Assembly (NCBI GenBank): GCA_023129115.1 | Contig: JAGMCR010000002.1 | Coordinates: 62,001-126,000, forward strand | Reading direction: 5' to 3' | Origin: Candidatus Iainarchaeum sp. | GTDB taxonomy: Archaea > B1Sed10-29 > WALL01 | DNA length: 64,000 nt | Shown: positions 7,293-15,611 of the stretch, one piece after another | How the letters are laid out: the number at the start of each line of letters is the position of its first letter | How positions within the stretch are numbered: the first letter of the stretch is position 1 | The notes under the pieces: model-generated | What the model was told of the DNA's origin: nothing | The model's input: the letters and a program-made list of their open reading frames with translations, nothing else | The model's database searches: none | Translations under genes and position numbers: made by a program

Positions 7293-10200
7293 TCAGGCCC
7301 AGCACGCTTCTATGGGGCAGCACGCGTCGTCGATGCACGGCATCCACTTCCCGCACGCCGCAGCCCCGCCTATTGGGTCGTAGCACTGCGTCATGTCAAG
7401 GCCCTGGCACTGGCTGCCCCACGAGCAGGAACACTCCTCGAGCATATACCAGCAGCCCCCTATCGGCATGCACGTGGGATTGGCACAAGTCTCGGTGTTC
7501 ACCGTGCAGTCCACGAACCCCGGCTCAAGGCACGAGTCCGCGTCAAAGTCCCCGCACGCACTGTAACCAGTTTTGGTAGGGTTGCAGTACCTTGGGTCGT
7601 TAAGCGTGCACTCGTCACTGCAGTCTTCCACGCATTGGCCGTTCAGGCATTTCTCGCCCGCCCGGCATGTTGCTCCTATCGCCCACTCATAGCAGCCGTC
7701 GTCATTGTAGTCGCCGCACACCGTAGTTACGGTTTGGCTGGCACAGCCTCTCTCGCCCACTGAGCACTCGTCCTGGCAAGGCTCCTCCTTGCAGCTTCCG
7801 CCGCAGTGGTCGTATCCACAGCCCGTGCTTATGGTGTCGTAGCACTCGAGGCTGGGGTCCGCGTTACAGGCGCTGGCCATATTGCCGAATAGGGCAGCAC
7901 ATGTAGCCCCTTGCAGGCACATCGTGACAGGTCCACTGGTAGTATCATACTTGTAGTATGCAATCGGTATATTGGGATAATAGTCCCTCGACTCACTGCA
8001 TGTGATGCATCCAGGGTCATAGTCGCAGTCGCACCAGCCAGTCCCGCAGCCGCCGGTTGTGGAGTCATAACATTCTGTCCCGACCCAGCAGTCCCCGGCT
8101 TCCATGATTATGTCGCAAGCCGTGTTACCGCACTTCCACGGCTCTCCGTAGTCAGACGTCAGCCACGCCGGCGTCCCCGTTTGCTTCAGGCACGCCTCAC
8201 ACTGCGACGTACATTTTGATTGGACACACGTGTAGCCCGGGTCACAGTCAGCATCACTGTCGCACCCTATGCCTGTGCAGTAGTCCTCGTCGCACCCGGT
8301 GGCATTGTCGTAGCATGTCCAGTGCAGCATTGGCCCGCCCCCGGGCGGGAACTCCCAGCACGCCGCGTCCTCTTTGCAGCTCCTGATTTCCCCACTCGCG
8401 TCACAGATGAAGCCCAGCCCGCTGTCGACGTACACGCCACTCTTGCCGTACACACAGCTCGTGCACGCGTCTGGGTAAATGCACTCGCCCGAGGAGCACA
8501 CTTGGCCCATCCCGCACGCCGTTTGCGTGCCGCCCCAGTCCGTGCAGCCGTCACTGTCGCTGTCGGCGCACACTACATAGCTGTCGCCGACGCACTTCTT
8601 CGTGTTCAGCGTGCACGCGTCCTCGCATGGCGTCGCCTGGTACACGCACTCGCCGTCTATGCACTTGTAATTCTCGCCGCACACGCTCAGCTGTGCCCAC
8701 TCCTTGCAGCCGTCCTCGTCAATGTCCATGCAGAGGTTCAGGTGCGTGAGGTTCACGCACTTGTTGGCAGTGCACTCGTCCTCGCACGGGACACAGTACC
8801 CCGCATCGCAGTCCTTCTTACTCTCCACACAGTTCTCTGCCAGAGTGCCGCAGCACGTTATCGCCAGGCCGCCGGAGCACACCCTCGCGTCCTTGGCCTT
8901 CCCGTCGCACTCCTTGTAGAAGTTCTTGCACACAGACTCGCACTCCGCGTGGCAGATGCCGTCGCCCTTCGTGCAGTCGGTCTGGCACGCCGTGGAGGAC
9001 ACGCACGCTCCGTCCACGCAAGTCTCGCCGCTCCCACAGAAAGTTGTGTCCCCCCACTCATAGCACCCGTCGTCATTGTAGTCGGCGCACACGGAGTAGC
9101 CAGTGGCCTCGGCCTCGCACCTCTTCGCGCCGTTGGTGCACTCGCTCGTGCACTCTTCCACGCACGCGCCGCCCTCGCACACTTCTCCTTCCCCGCAGTA
9201 AACAGCGGGCCCCCACTCGTAGCAAATGTCTTCGTCGTAGTCGCCGCACACATAGTATGCATTTGTATCGGGAACGCATTCCTTCGCGCCTTTCGGAGTG
9301 CACTGGTCGCTGCAGTCATCTGCGACGCACACGCCGCCGCTGCAGTCCTTTCCGGTGCCGCAGTCGGTCTCGCCGCCCCACTCAAGGCAGTCGTCCTCGT
9401 CGTAGTCGCCGCACACCTCGTACGCCGTGAAGCCGCTCGTGCACCGCTTGCTGCCCTCCGGGGAGCAGTCGTTGATGCAGCACGGGCCACAATCGTCCTC
9501 GCAGCTCTCGCAGGTCTCGAAGCCATTGCACATGCCGTCCCCGCAGTAGTCCGTGACGCACGCCCCGCAGTCCGCCACGCATGAGTCGCAGTCCTCTCCG
9601 CCCTCGGTGTCGCACACCCCGTCGCCGCAGTGCTCTTCCCCGCACTCGCCGCAGTCCTCCGGGCACGTGCTGCAGTACTCTTCTGCCGCCGCGCTGCACA
9701 CTCCGTTGCCACAGAACTCTCCAGGGCAGTCGCCGCAGTCCTCCGGGCACGTGGTGCAGTCCTCTTCGTCGCCGCACTCCCCGTCGCCGCAGTGCTCCAC
9801 CGCGCACGGCCCGCAGTCCTTGGCGCAAATCTCGCAGTCCTCGTCGTCGCCGCACACGTGGTTGCCGCAGAATTCTTCGTCGGCCTCTCCGCAGTCCCCG
9901 GGGCAGCTCTCCTTGTCCTCTCCAGTGTTGCACGTGCCGTCGCCGCACACGGGCTTCTTGTCTATGTGGAACTTTCTGGTCCTGCCCCCACCGCCTCCTC
10001 CGGCGGGCGGGAAGGAGTGGTAGACCTTGTAGGTGTCCCCGCTCGCGTCATGGATTTCGCCGACTTCTTCGGCGTCGGAGGGCGGCGCCGAAACGTCAAA
10101 AAAGTAGTCTTGCCCGCCTATCTCGAGCTTTGTTGGTGCCGTGCCCATGGGGTCCCTTGGGTTGTACGGCTCGTCGTACCCAATTACGTTGATGCCCTTG

Positions 10201-10349
10201 AGGGCGAGGGCAGTGATGTCTGCCTTGATTACTGCCTCTTCTGTTGGCGCACCCATCAATGAGTTCAGCACCAAAACAATTACTACCCCGATTGCCAGGA
10301 TAGCGGCGAGAATCATAAGGTATTCAAGAGAGCCTTGCCCACGCTTCAT
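7293..10349 (-). CDS. Giant Cys-rich class III signal peptide protein
   Basis: 1018 residues from ATG 10349. MKRGQGSLEYLMILAAILAI is a class III signal peptide. After about 130 residues and a Gly-rich linker come at least six repeats of the form CGDGxCxxxEDCxxCPEDCG. These are followed by about seven longer repeats of the form CTxxGAKxC...YxVCGDYDEDxCxEWG and several domains with CxxC pairs. Cysteine is far above normal, and acidic residues dominate. All this suggests a disulfide-knitted extracellular stalk or adhesin exported through the archaellin/pilin route. No enzyme motif seen. Function unknown. Confidence 0.75.
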   Translation of the reverse strand: MKRGQGSLEYLMILAAILAIGVVIVLVLNSLMGAPTEEAVIKADITALALKGINVIGYDEPYNPRDPMGTAPTKLEIGGQDYFFDVSAPPSDAEEVGEIHDASGDTYKVYHSFPPAGGGGGGRTRKFHIDKKPVCGDGTCNTGEDKESCPGDCGEADEEFCGNHVCGDDEDCEICAKDCGPCAVEHCGDGECGDEEDCTTCPEDCGDCPGEFCGNGVCSAAAEEYCSTCPEDCGECGEEHCGDGVCDTEGGEDCDSCVADCGACVTDYCGDGMCNGFETCESCEDDCGPCCINDCSPEGSKRCTSGFTAYEVCGDYDEDDCLEWGGETDCGTGKDCSGGVCVADDCSDQCTPKGAKECVPDTNAYYVCGDYDEDICYEWGPAVYCGEGEVCEGGACVEECTSECTNGAKRCEAEATGYSVCADYNDDGCYEWGDTTFCGSGETCVDGACVSSTACQTDCTKGDGICHAECESVCKNFYKECDGKAKDARVCSGGLAITCCGTLAENCVESKKDCDAGYCVPCEDECTANKCVNLTHLNLCMDIDEDGCKEWAQLSVCGENYKCIDGECVYQATPCEDACTLNTKKCVGDSYVVCADSDSDGCTDWGGTQTACGMGQVCSSGECIYPDACTSCVYGKSGVYVDSGLGFICDASGEIRSCKEDAACWEFPPGGGPMLHWTCYDNATGCDEDYCTGIGCDSDADCDPGYTCVQSKCTSQCEACLKQTGTPAWLTSDYGEPWKCGNTACDIIMEAGDCWVGTECYDSTTGGCGTGWCDCDYDPGCITCSESRDYYPNIPIAYYKYDTTSGPVTMCLQGATCAALFGNMASACNADPSLECYDTISTGCGYDHCGGSCKEEPCQDECSVGERGCASQTVTTVCGDYNDDGCYEWAIGATCRAGEKCLNGQCVEDCSDECTLNDPRYCNPTKTGYSACGDFDADSCLEPGFVDCTVNTETCANPTCMPIGGCWYMLEECSCSWGSQCQGLDMTQCYDPIGGAAACGKWMPCIDDACCPIEACWA

Positions 10350-10438
10350 AAAACAACACCGTCCCCTTATACCAGTCATTAGGAATATATAAGGATATGG
10401 CGGCAATGATTATATTCTTTCCCGCAAATAACAATGGC

Positions 10439-11140
10439 GTGCCAAGAGTCGAGCAGCGCGGCAGGGAGCTATGGGTATCCATCCCAGAGGACGTAGCCAA
10501 AGCCCTCTCGGTCAATGAAGGGGACGCCCTGTCCTTTGAGCTCTTGGACAACGAATTAGCCGGAGTCCGCAAGGCCCACGCCGTTGCCGACGACGAGCTC
10601 TCGGTCCTCAAAAAATTGAACGAGGTCAAGTTCGCGCAGCGCACCAAGGACAAGGTCCGCTCAATCCTCTCCGACCCCGAGCAAAAGGCACTCGGCAAGC
10701 TCGTGAAGAAGGGCGCTGTCCAGTTCTACGAGGGCGGCAAGTACAAGGACAACGGCGTTTACTCCATTTCCCGCGACTACTACTCGTTCATTTCCAGCCA
10801 GCCAAAGAAGGCCACCAGCCCGCTGGGCCAGCAAAAATACCTGGTGACCCAGTCGCTTGACCAGGCCAGGGACATTCTCTCCAAACTCAAAAACGAGGTC
10901 AAGAGCGGCGGCGTAGTGAGCGTGCGCGGATTCGACAAAAAAGTCTACATCACCACGCGCGACGCCGTTGACACCGTGGGCAGCAAGATTGTTTCTGCCT
11001 TGGGTGCCCGGGAAAAACCTTTGGCGGAAATCGCGTCGGCGTGCGGCGAGGAAGAGGGGCTTGTGCGGACGGTGCTCGAAATCCTGCGCGAGTCGGGCGA
11101 AGTAATTGAGAAGCGCGAGGCGGTGTACGCGCTTGCCTAG
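10439..11140 (+). CDS. AbrB-like N-terminal domain protein, putative regulator
   Basis: I start it at GTG 10439 (233 residues), 27 bases after TATA-like ATTATATTC; an ATG at 10397 is in frame but lies on the shared promoter. The N-terminus (VEQRGRELWVSIPEDVAKAL, then SVNEGDALSFEL) fits a SpoVT/AbrB swapped-hairpin domain. The last 60 residues (GAREKPLAEIASACGEEEGL...) look like a small winged helix. The middle is unassigned. It overlaps the next gene by 8 bases, so they form an operon. Confidence 0.65.
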   Translation: MPRVEQRGRELWVSIPEDVAKALSVNEGDALSFELLDNELAGVRKAHAVADDELSVLKKLNEVKFAQRTKDKVRSILSDPEQKALGKLVKKGAVQFYEGGKYKDNGVYSISRDYYSFISSQPKKATSPLGQQKYLVTQSLDQARDILSKLKNEVKSGGVVSVRGFDKKVYITTRDAVDTVGSKIVSALGAREKPLAEIASACGEEEGLVRTVLEILRESGEVIEKREAVYALA

Positions 11141-11513
11141 CCCTGTCCTAATCCCTGTCCTCACGGGCCTGGAGTGGAAAAAGTCGTTCCTCCTCGAGGC
11201 CGCGGGCCAGTCGTCCCTCGCAGTCGTTGTCTACTTAATCGACCAATCCTCTGGCTTGACGGCGTTGGAGATGCAGGCGGAGATGGACGACAAGGAAGCG
11301 CTATTGAAGGAAATCGACGAAACCCTGCACTCAATCGGCAGGCGCTCAAAGATTTACAACGAGTGGGGCTCGCTCAAGGAAAAAATCCCGTTGATTGCCC
11401 AGCGCGAGAAAGTAAAGGAAATCGCTGTGCTCAAGCGCGGCAAAATGGCAGAAAAAGAAATAGAGGAAATAAAGTCGCTCGGCATTCCCGTGCGGGAAGT
11501 CGAGGCGTACTAA
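11133..11513 (+). CDS. Small alpha/beta protein, USP-like
   Basis: 126 residues from TTG 11133, which overlaps the stop of the preceding gene. SPVLIPVLTGLEWKKSFL, then AVVVYLIDQSSG, gives the strand-helix-strand start seen in universal stress proteins and related adenine-nucleotide-binding folds, but the ATP-binding loop is not visible. Likely translated by coupling to the AbrB-like gene. Function unknown. Confidence 0.55.
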   Translation: MPSPVLIPVLTGLEWKKSFLLEAAGQSSLAVVVYLIDQSSGLTALEMQAEMDDKEALLKEIDETLHSIGRRSKIYNEWGSLKEKIPLIAQREKVKEIAVLKRGKMAEKEIEEIKSLGIPVREVEAY

Positions 11514-11728
11514 ACGCTCGCTTTCTTTACGAGGCCCTCGAAAGGGTTTTTTCCGTTTATCAGTGCTTCCAGAGCCCTCGCCGTTTCCGAGTAACGCTCT
11601 TTCTTTGACTCTATGAAGCCCCGCTCCCCAGTGGTTTCATTTTTATAGATGAGCCGGGGAATCTCGGGGTGGTCTTCGTGGTGCCATCCCTCTGGCAAAG
11701 GCTTTGTCCTGACCCTCTTCCTAATCAT
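11510..11728 (-). CDS. Hypothetical protein (72 aa)
   Basis: MIRKRVRTKPLPEGWHHEDH begins a small basic protein with no recognised domain. TATA CTTTTTAAAG (11753-11762) sits about 30 bases upstream of the ATG and is shared with the divergent gene at 11786. Its stop overlaps the convergent neighbour by 4 bases. Confidence 0.55.
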   Translation of the reverse strand: MIRKRVRTKPLPEGWHHEDHPEIPRLIYKNETTGERGFIESKKERYSETARALEALINGKNPFEGLVKKASV

Positions 11729-11785
11729 GTATCAATTTTTGCAACCCTTTCTTTAAAAAGCTTTTATTGCCGTGGCTTCAAAACA

Positions 11786-12298
11786 ATGGCTATGCCCAAA
11801 ACACCCGAGGAAAAGCTTGGTGGGATAAACCACCACGAGTTCAAGCATTTTGCGGACGAGATTGTCCGCCCCAAGGCACCACTCGAGCAAAAGCTGCTCT
11901 CGTTGGCAATGCACGTCCAGAAAAAAATGCGGTACGACAACAAAAGCATTGAAGTGCCGTTGATTTCCGCGTACGGCCACTGGGGCGTGGGCGACTGCTT
12001 CCAGCAGGCCGGGGCACTCGTCGGCCTGCTCCGCTCGCAAGGAATAACCGCCGAGCTCACGGAAAACCCAAAAAGCGGGCACGCCAGCGTTGGAGTCCCG
12101 CACGAGAGCGGCAACGTCACAATCAACTACTACAAGGACAACGAAATCGGCATCCGCACCCCAGAGCTGTCGTGGAGGAGGACCAAGCACGGCAACGTAA
12201 CCGTCAGGAAGCGGGGAGAAACAAAAGAAATCCTTTCTGTCGAGAGCAGCCACCCACTCGACCAATTACTAAAAAAATTCTTCGGGGCGAAACAGTGA
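11786..12298 (+). CDS. Transglutaminase-like fold protein
   Basis: 170 residues, leaderless ATG 11786 about 26 bases after GCTTTTATT. The stretch GVGDCFQQAGALVGLLRSQG contains a Cys in the GDCxxxAxxxxxLLR context of the transglutaminase/cysteine-protease superfamily, followed by SGHASVGV for the His. A third residue is less clear. The protein is short for the family and probably consists of the bare catalytic core. Its stop overlaps the start of the HD-domain gene (GTGA). Activity is inferred from two motifs only. Confidence 0.55.
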   Translation: MAMPKTPEEKLGGINHHEFKHFADEIVRPKAPLEQKLLSLAMHVQKKMRYDNKSIEVPLISAYGHWGVGDCFQQAGALVGLLRSQGITAELTENPKSGHASVGVPHESGNVTINYYKDNEIGIRTPELSWRRTKHGNVTVRKRGETKEILSVESSHPLDQLLKKFFGAKQ

Positions 12299-12837
12299 AA
12301 GACCTGGACTTTTTTTCGGAGGTCGGGAAGCTGAAGGAAGTGCCGCGCACGGGTTGGGCGCTCCGCGGCGTCGAAAACCCCGAGACCGTCACGGACCACG
12401 CGTACCGCGTGGCGGTGATGGCGCTGCACTACTGCAAGCAAAATACTCTCCGCTGCGTCGGCATGGCCCTCGTGCACGACCTGCCCGAAGTAATCACGGG
12501 CGACGTGGCGGTCCGCGCCAACGAAAAAGACCAGGAGATTCCAAGCGCCGAAAAAGCGGAACAAGAAAAAGCGGCGGCCAAGAAGCTCTTCGAGCCCCAG
12601 CCCGAAATGTATTCCCTGTGGCTCGAGTACTTCGAAAACAAAACGCCCGGGGCCAGGCTCGTGCACGACCTGGACAAAGTCGAGATGCTGCTGCAGGCAC
12701 TGGAGTACACGCGCGACAAGCGCACGAGCGAGGACCTAGAGGAATTCTTCGAGTCGACCGAGCCACGCATGCAGACGGACAAGGGCCGCGAGCTCTGGAG
12801 CGAAATAAGGCGCCGCTACCTCGAAGCCTGCAAATAG
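12295..12837 (+). CDS. HD-domain phosphohydrolase (YfbR/HDDC2-like)
   Basis: 180 residues from GTG 12295, overlapping the upstream TGA. The HD signature is complete: H in TVTDHAYRVAVMA, HD in ALVHDLPEVITGD, D in LVHDLDKVEML. This arrangement and size match the 5'-deoxynucleotidase/HDDC2 group, which dephosphorylate deoxynucleoside monophosphates. It ends 34 bases before the tRNA-Thr gene and just outside the cassette region. Confidence 0.82.
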   Translation: MKDLDFFSEVGKLKEVPRTGWALRGVENPETVTDHAYRVAVMALHYCKQNTLRCVGMALVHDLPEVITGDVAVRANEKDQEIPSAEKAEQEKAAAKKLFEPQPEMYSLWLEYFENKTPGARLVHDLDKVEMLLQALEYTRDKRTSEDLEEFFESTEPRMQTDKGRELWSEIRRRYLEACK

Positions 12838-12871
12838 CTTTTTAAATACTTAAACGAAAATGTTCATTCAC

Positions 12872-12944
12872 GCCTCGGTAGCTCAGCCGGTAGAGCGGCA
12901 GTCTCGTAAACTGCAGGTCGGGGGTTCAATTCCCTCCCGAGGCT
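12872..12944 (+). tRNA. tRNA-Thr (anticodon CGT)
   Basis: 73 bases without encoded CCA. Acceptor GCCTCGG pairs with CCGAGGC; D-stem GCTC/GAGC; anticodon stem GCAGT/ACTGC with loop CTCGTAA (anticodon CGT); T-stem GGGGG/CCCTC with loop TTCAATT; discriminator T. TATA CTTTTTAAATAC (12838-12849) is placed for a start near 12870. Its last 14 bases (CCCTCCCGAGGCT plus C) are the core that recurs through the next 28 kb, so this gene is the anchor of the cassette array. Confidence 0.97.
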
Positions 12945-13060
12945 CTGACCCTACGGTAGTAGAGCCTGCACCATAAAATTGTTGATGATTGCCTATAACG
13001 CTTTCGTTGCAGCCCTAACTCCTTGAATTTCCTAGGAAATCCGCGGAAACTGGAGGACGC

Positions 13061-13279
13061 TTAATAGAATTCTTCTTTTGGCTTTCCAGTCTGCTTGATT
13101 ATGTGCTTTATCACAAAAACAGTTATGGTTGTGTGGTGCGGCACTCACGTTGTCAACACTTTTTTCTTTGACACTTGTTTCTTGTAAGTGATGTGCTTGC
13201 TGGACCTGGCTTTCTTGAGGCCATTGTCCTTGAGTATGCCCTCGACCTTACGCCTTGACAGCTGGCGAAGCCCTGCCAT
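13061..13279 (-). pseudogene. hicA: HicA toxin with in-frame stop
   Basis: From ATG 13279 the frame reads MAGLRQLSRRKVEGILKDNG and HITYKKQVSKKKVLTT, then a TGA at 13147-13145, then VPHHTTITVFVIKHIIKQTG to a stop at 13061. The whole matches the small HicA double-stranded-RNA-binding toxin (RKV...IL...G, the H-containing strand, and I..IIKQTG...EEF). The stop falls in the middle of the fold, so the toxin is inactive unless read through. Its antitoxin gene lies just upstream on the same strand. Confidence 0.72.
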
Positions 13280-13345
13280 GATGGGCAACCTCCGGCAAAG
13301 AAATGGGTATGCTACTCAATGAAACAGAAACCGACATCATTGTTT

Positions 13346-13525
13346 TTAGGGTGTGGGCTTGGGTGTGTCCGGGTCTTTCATATACTCGTTAACCAATTCC
13401 GCCATATTTTCCTTTACCTCTTTCTCGGTTTTTCCTTGTGTGGCCACGTCAAGAACAGGGCAAGAAGCCACAAACCACTTATCCTCTTTAGTAACGATTA
13501 TTGGTAAAGGAATAGCTTGTTTCAC
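13346..13525 (-). CDS. hicB: HicB antitoxin, probably truncated by frameshift
   Basis: 59 residues from GTG 13525 with a good ribosome site (GAGGGTGA). TKEDKWFVASCPVLDVATQG and MKDPDTPKPT are typical of archaeal HicB. The stop at 13346 is early. The next frame continues with LKTMMSVSVSLSSIPISLP, the usual C-terminal end of this family, and would run into the hicA start; a one-base slip near 13350 therefore seems to have split the gene. TATA TTTAAATA (about 13562-13569). A decayed HicBA module, first cargo after the tRNA. Confidence 0.68.
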   Translation of the reverse strand: MKQAIPLPIIVTKEDKWFVASCPVLDVATQGKTEKEVKENMAELVNEYMKDPDTPKPTP

Positions 13526-13641
13526 TGAAAATCACCCTCTGAAATAGGTTATCAAACCCGCGCTATTTAAAAGTATCCGCAAAAAAGAGGTGCTCCTTGG
13601 TCCTGCCAAAGTTATTAAAGAACCCCACACAATATTCTAGC

Positions 13642-14250
13642 GTGCCTGGAGATATCATCCCTGAAAAGAAGACTAAGACACAAAAAGCGATTAGGGCACT
13701 CTTTGCTTTTGGTGAGAAGCAGCGGGAGCTACCTTACGTTAAGACCAGCCGTCCAGGACACTTGGTTGCGCGGAGTATGAAGCGTGCTAACGAGCTGGTT
13801 GAACAAGCAACAACTATTTGGGAAGAAACGAAGGACAAGGAACAAAGCGGCAGGATTGGGCCGTGGGGAAGTGGGTTTAAGATAATTTACCCACAGGATT
13901 CTCGCCTTAGGGGTGAAGTGTTCCATGAGCTGAAGAGGATAACCCGCGACCTGAAAAGGGCGAGTTCGCAAAAACTTTCTGAAGAAGAACTGCAGGAGGA
14001 AGCTGCGCGGCTCAAGAATTTTTATACTCGGGGAATTCCATCCGGTCGCACGCCCGAAGCCGAGGCGAAGGCAGACGCTATGCTCACAGACGAAGAGAAA
14101 GCAATCCTAGGGGAACTCGGTTTGGACGAGGACAAGTACAACGAGCACGTCCAACACCTCGCCAGCGCCCTGGAGTCTTCACACGAGGACCTTTACGAGC
14201 TGATGGTACACCTTATAAAAGAAGGAAAAGAGGTAAAGCTGCTCAAATAA
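13642..14250 (+). CDS. Hypothetical cassette protein, helical
   Basis: 202 residues. GTG 13642 is chosen because a TATA (TTATTAAA, 13612-13619) lies about 27 bases upstream and the same promoter block precedes the next gene. The product is charged and helical (LSEEELQEEAARLKNF, LTDEEKAILGELGLDED), without recognised motif. The shared promoter suggests common control with the candidate nuclease at 14329. Confidence 0.6.
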   Translation: MPGDIIPEKKTKTQKAIRALFAFGEKQRELPYVKTSRPGHLVARSMKRANELVEQATTIWEETKDKEQSGRIGPWGSGFKIIYPQDSRLRGEVFHELKRITRDLKRASSQKLSEEELQEEAARLKNFYTRGIPSGRTPEAEAKADAMLTDEEKAILGELGLDEDKYNEHVQHLASALESSHEDLYELMVHLIKEGKEVKLLK

Positions 14251-14328
14251 CTCTTTTATGTGCAGACCCTCAATATAGTGTAAAAGCCCCACCCCGTTTT
14301 TTAAAGAATCCCGCACAACATTCTAACA

Positions 14329-14796
14329 ATGGCAAGAACACCTCAATGGATCAAAAACCTGGGCGGTCACGCAGGCGAGTTATACGTCGCGGCTGAACTA
14401 TCTAAACGTGGAATACCCAATGCATTGCTCCCCGAGAACTTTTCTGACGATGATATTTTGATTGCGCAGAAAGATGGAAGTGAAATTGGCTATATCCAAG
14501 TAAAGTCCTGTCACCCAAATCGTTCCGACTCCTTCATTCTTCGCTACACTGAAGAAGAGTGGACAAAAGCAAAAAGTAACGAGTACGTGGTTTTAGTGTA
14601 CTTGGGGACTCCCGAAGAAAACGAATCCCCACGTTATTGGATAACAACAAAGAAAAAAATGGGAAAAGCATGTGTTGAACACGGGGCACACGGAACCAAA
14701 AACTGGGAACGCCGCTTTTGGATGAAGACTATGGAATCAGACTACAAAAAATGGGAGAATAATTGGGGGCTCTTTAAGAAGTACCTTCCTAAGTGA
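14329..14796 (+). CDS. Candidate PD-(D/E)XK-fold nuclease
   Basis: 155 residues. NLGGHAGELYVAAELSKRG, then DDDILIAQKDG, then GYIQVKSCHPN gives the order Glu-helix, Asp strand, QxK of the restriction-endonuclease-like fold used by small holin-free nucleases and DUF4365-type proteins. The first Glu (GEL), the Asp (DDDIL) and the Lys (QVK) could form the active site. TATA at 14297-14306, leaderless ATG. Next gene follows after 24 bases. It could be part of a defence or restriction cassette; the fold call rests on motifs only. Confidence 0.55.
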   Translation: MARTPQWIKNLGGHAGELYVAAELSKRGIPNALLPENFSDDDILIAQKDGSEIGYIQVKSCHPNRSDSFILRYTEEEWTKAKSNEYVVLVYLGTPEENESPRYWITTKKKMGKACVEHGAHGTKNWERRFWMKTMESDYKKWENNWGLFKKYLPK

Positions 14797-14820
14797 TTAA
14801 AAAAAAATGGAGAGATTCGT

Positions 14821-15453
14821 TTGAAGAAAATTAGTGTATCTGAACTGACTTTTGCGCAAATACGCGCAGCCTCCAAAGAGTTCAGAAAGCGCGAGGAGAG
14901 GGATTCAATATACAAAATCACTACAAAGCTCGTGAACGAGGCATGGGCCAAGAAAGGCAAGGGATTCACTCTCGCCGATGCCATTAGCGTGCTACTACTC
15001 GTTTGGAACCAGGGGTTCTACCGCTACGGAAGACTCAACTTCACTAAGTTCGATAAAGCTATCAAGAAGAACAAGCCACTACTGGCAAAGTTTAGGAAGC
15101 GAAAAATCGCAAGCTTCACAGCAAAGGATGAAACAACAATCAAGAAGCTATTCAACGATTTACTTGAGGCCACGTCCATCAAAACGAGGAAACAGAAGAA
15201 AAAGATGGTCAGCCCAGTCAGCGTTGCCAAAGCACTCCACATGATGGCTCCCAGATTCTTCCCGTTATGGGACGGAGCCATCGCCGTTGGATGGGGCTGT
15301 CGATTCAACCGGGACAACGCTGCTGACAAGTACCTGAAGTTCATGAGGCAAAACAAGGAACTGATGGGAAAATACAGTGGCCGCGGGCTAACCTTAAAAA
15401 TGATTGATGAATGTAGTTACGCAATATACACCGCGGGATGGTATCCACGATAG
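14821..15453 (+). CDS. Hypothetical cassette protein next to candidate nuclease
   Basis: 210 residues from TTG 14821 with GGAGAG eight bases upstream. The C-terminal half has SVAKALHMMAPRFFPLWDGAI, a pattern of helical proteins of unknown function in which an Ala-Pro-x-x-Phe-Pro-x-Trp-Asp motif is conserved. No catalytic motif seen. It is the last gene of its unit; the recombination site starts three bases after its stop. A decayed copy of its 3' end and of the site lies at 22323-22495. Confidence 0.6.
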   Translation: MKKISVSELTFAQIRAASKEFRKREERDSIYKITTKLVNEAWAKKGKGFTLADAISVLLLVWNQGFYRYGRLNFTKFDKAIKKNKPLLAKFRKRKIASFTAKDETTIKKLFNDLLEATSIKTRKQKKKMVSPVSVAKALHMMAPRFFPLWDGAIAVGWGCRFNRDNAADKYLKFMRQNKELMGKYSGRGLTLKMIDECSYAIYTAGWYPR

Positions 15454-15455
15454 AC

Positions 15456-15552
15456 AGGTCATTTCCTAGGAACTTCCGCGGAAATGAGGTGTGTGAGGGG
15501 CAAAAACCCGTGTAGGCTCTACAGCCGTACGACTTGTTCCCTCCCGAGGCTC
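15456..15552 (+). repeat. Cassette junction, type A (palindromic arm plus core)
   Basis: TCATTTCC and GGAAATGA form a stem around TAGGAACTTCCGC; then GTGTGAG, then TGTAGGCTCTACAGCC, CGTACGACTTGTT and the core CCCTCCCGAGGCTC (15539-15552). The core is followed by TCTGTATCTCTGGTGCCAGAGC, whose GCTCTG/CAGAGC ends pair. Colinear with 22399-22495 without an indel. Confidence 0.8.
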
Positions 15553-15611
15553 TGTATCTCTGGTGCCAGAGCGCAAGCTAAATCATTCTTTTTTTTGTGC
15601 ACTTGCCTTTG

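Noticed and set aside
8220..9584. Long plus-strand ORF (454 codons)
   Set aside because: Antisense to the Cys-repeat gene; low complexity caused by TGC/GAC repeats read backwards.
13319..13547. Two small plus-strand ORFs
   Set aside because: They are antisense to hicB, which has a ribosome site and a clear family match.
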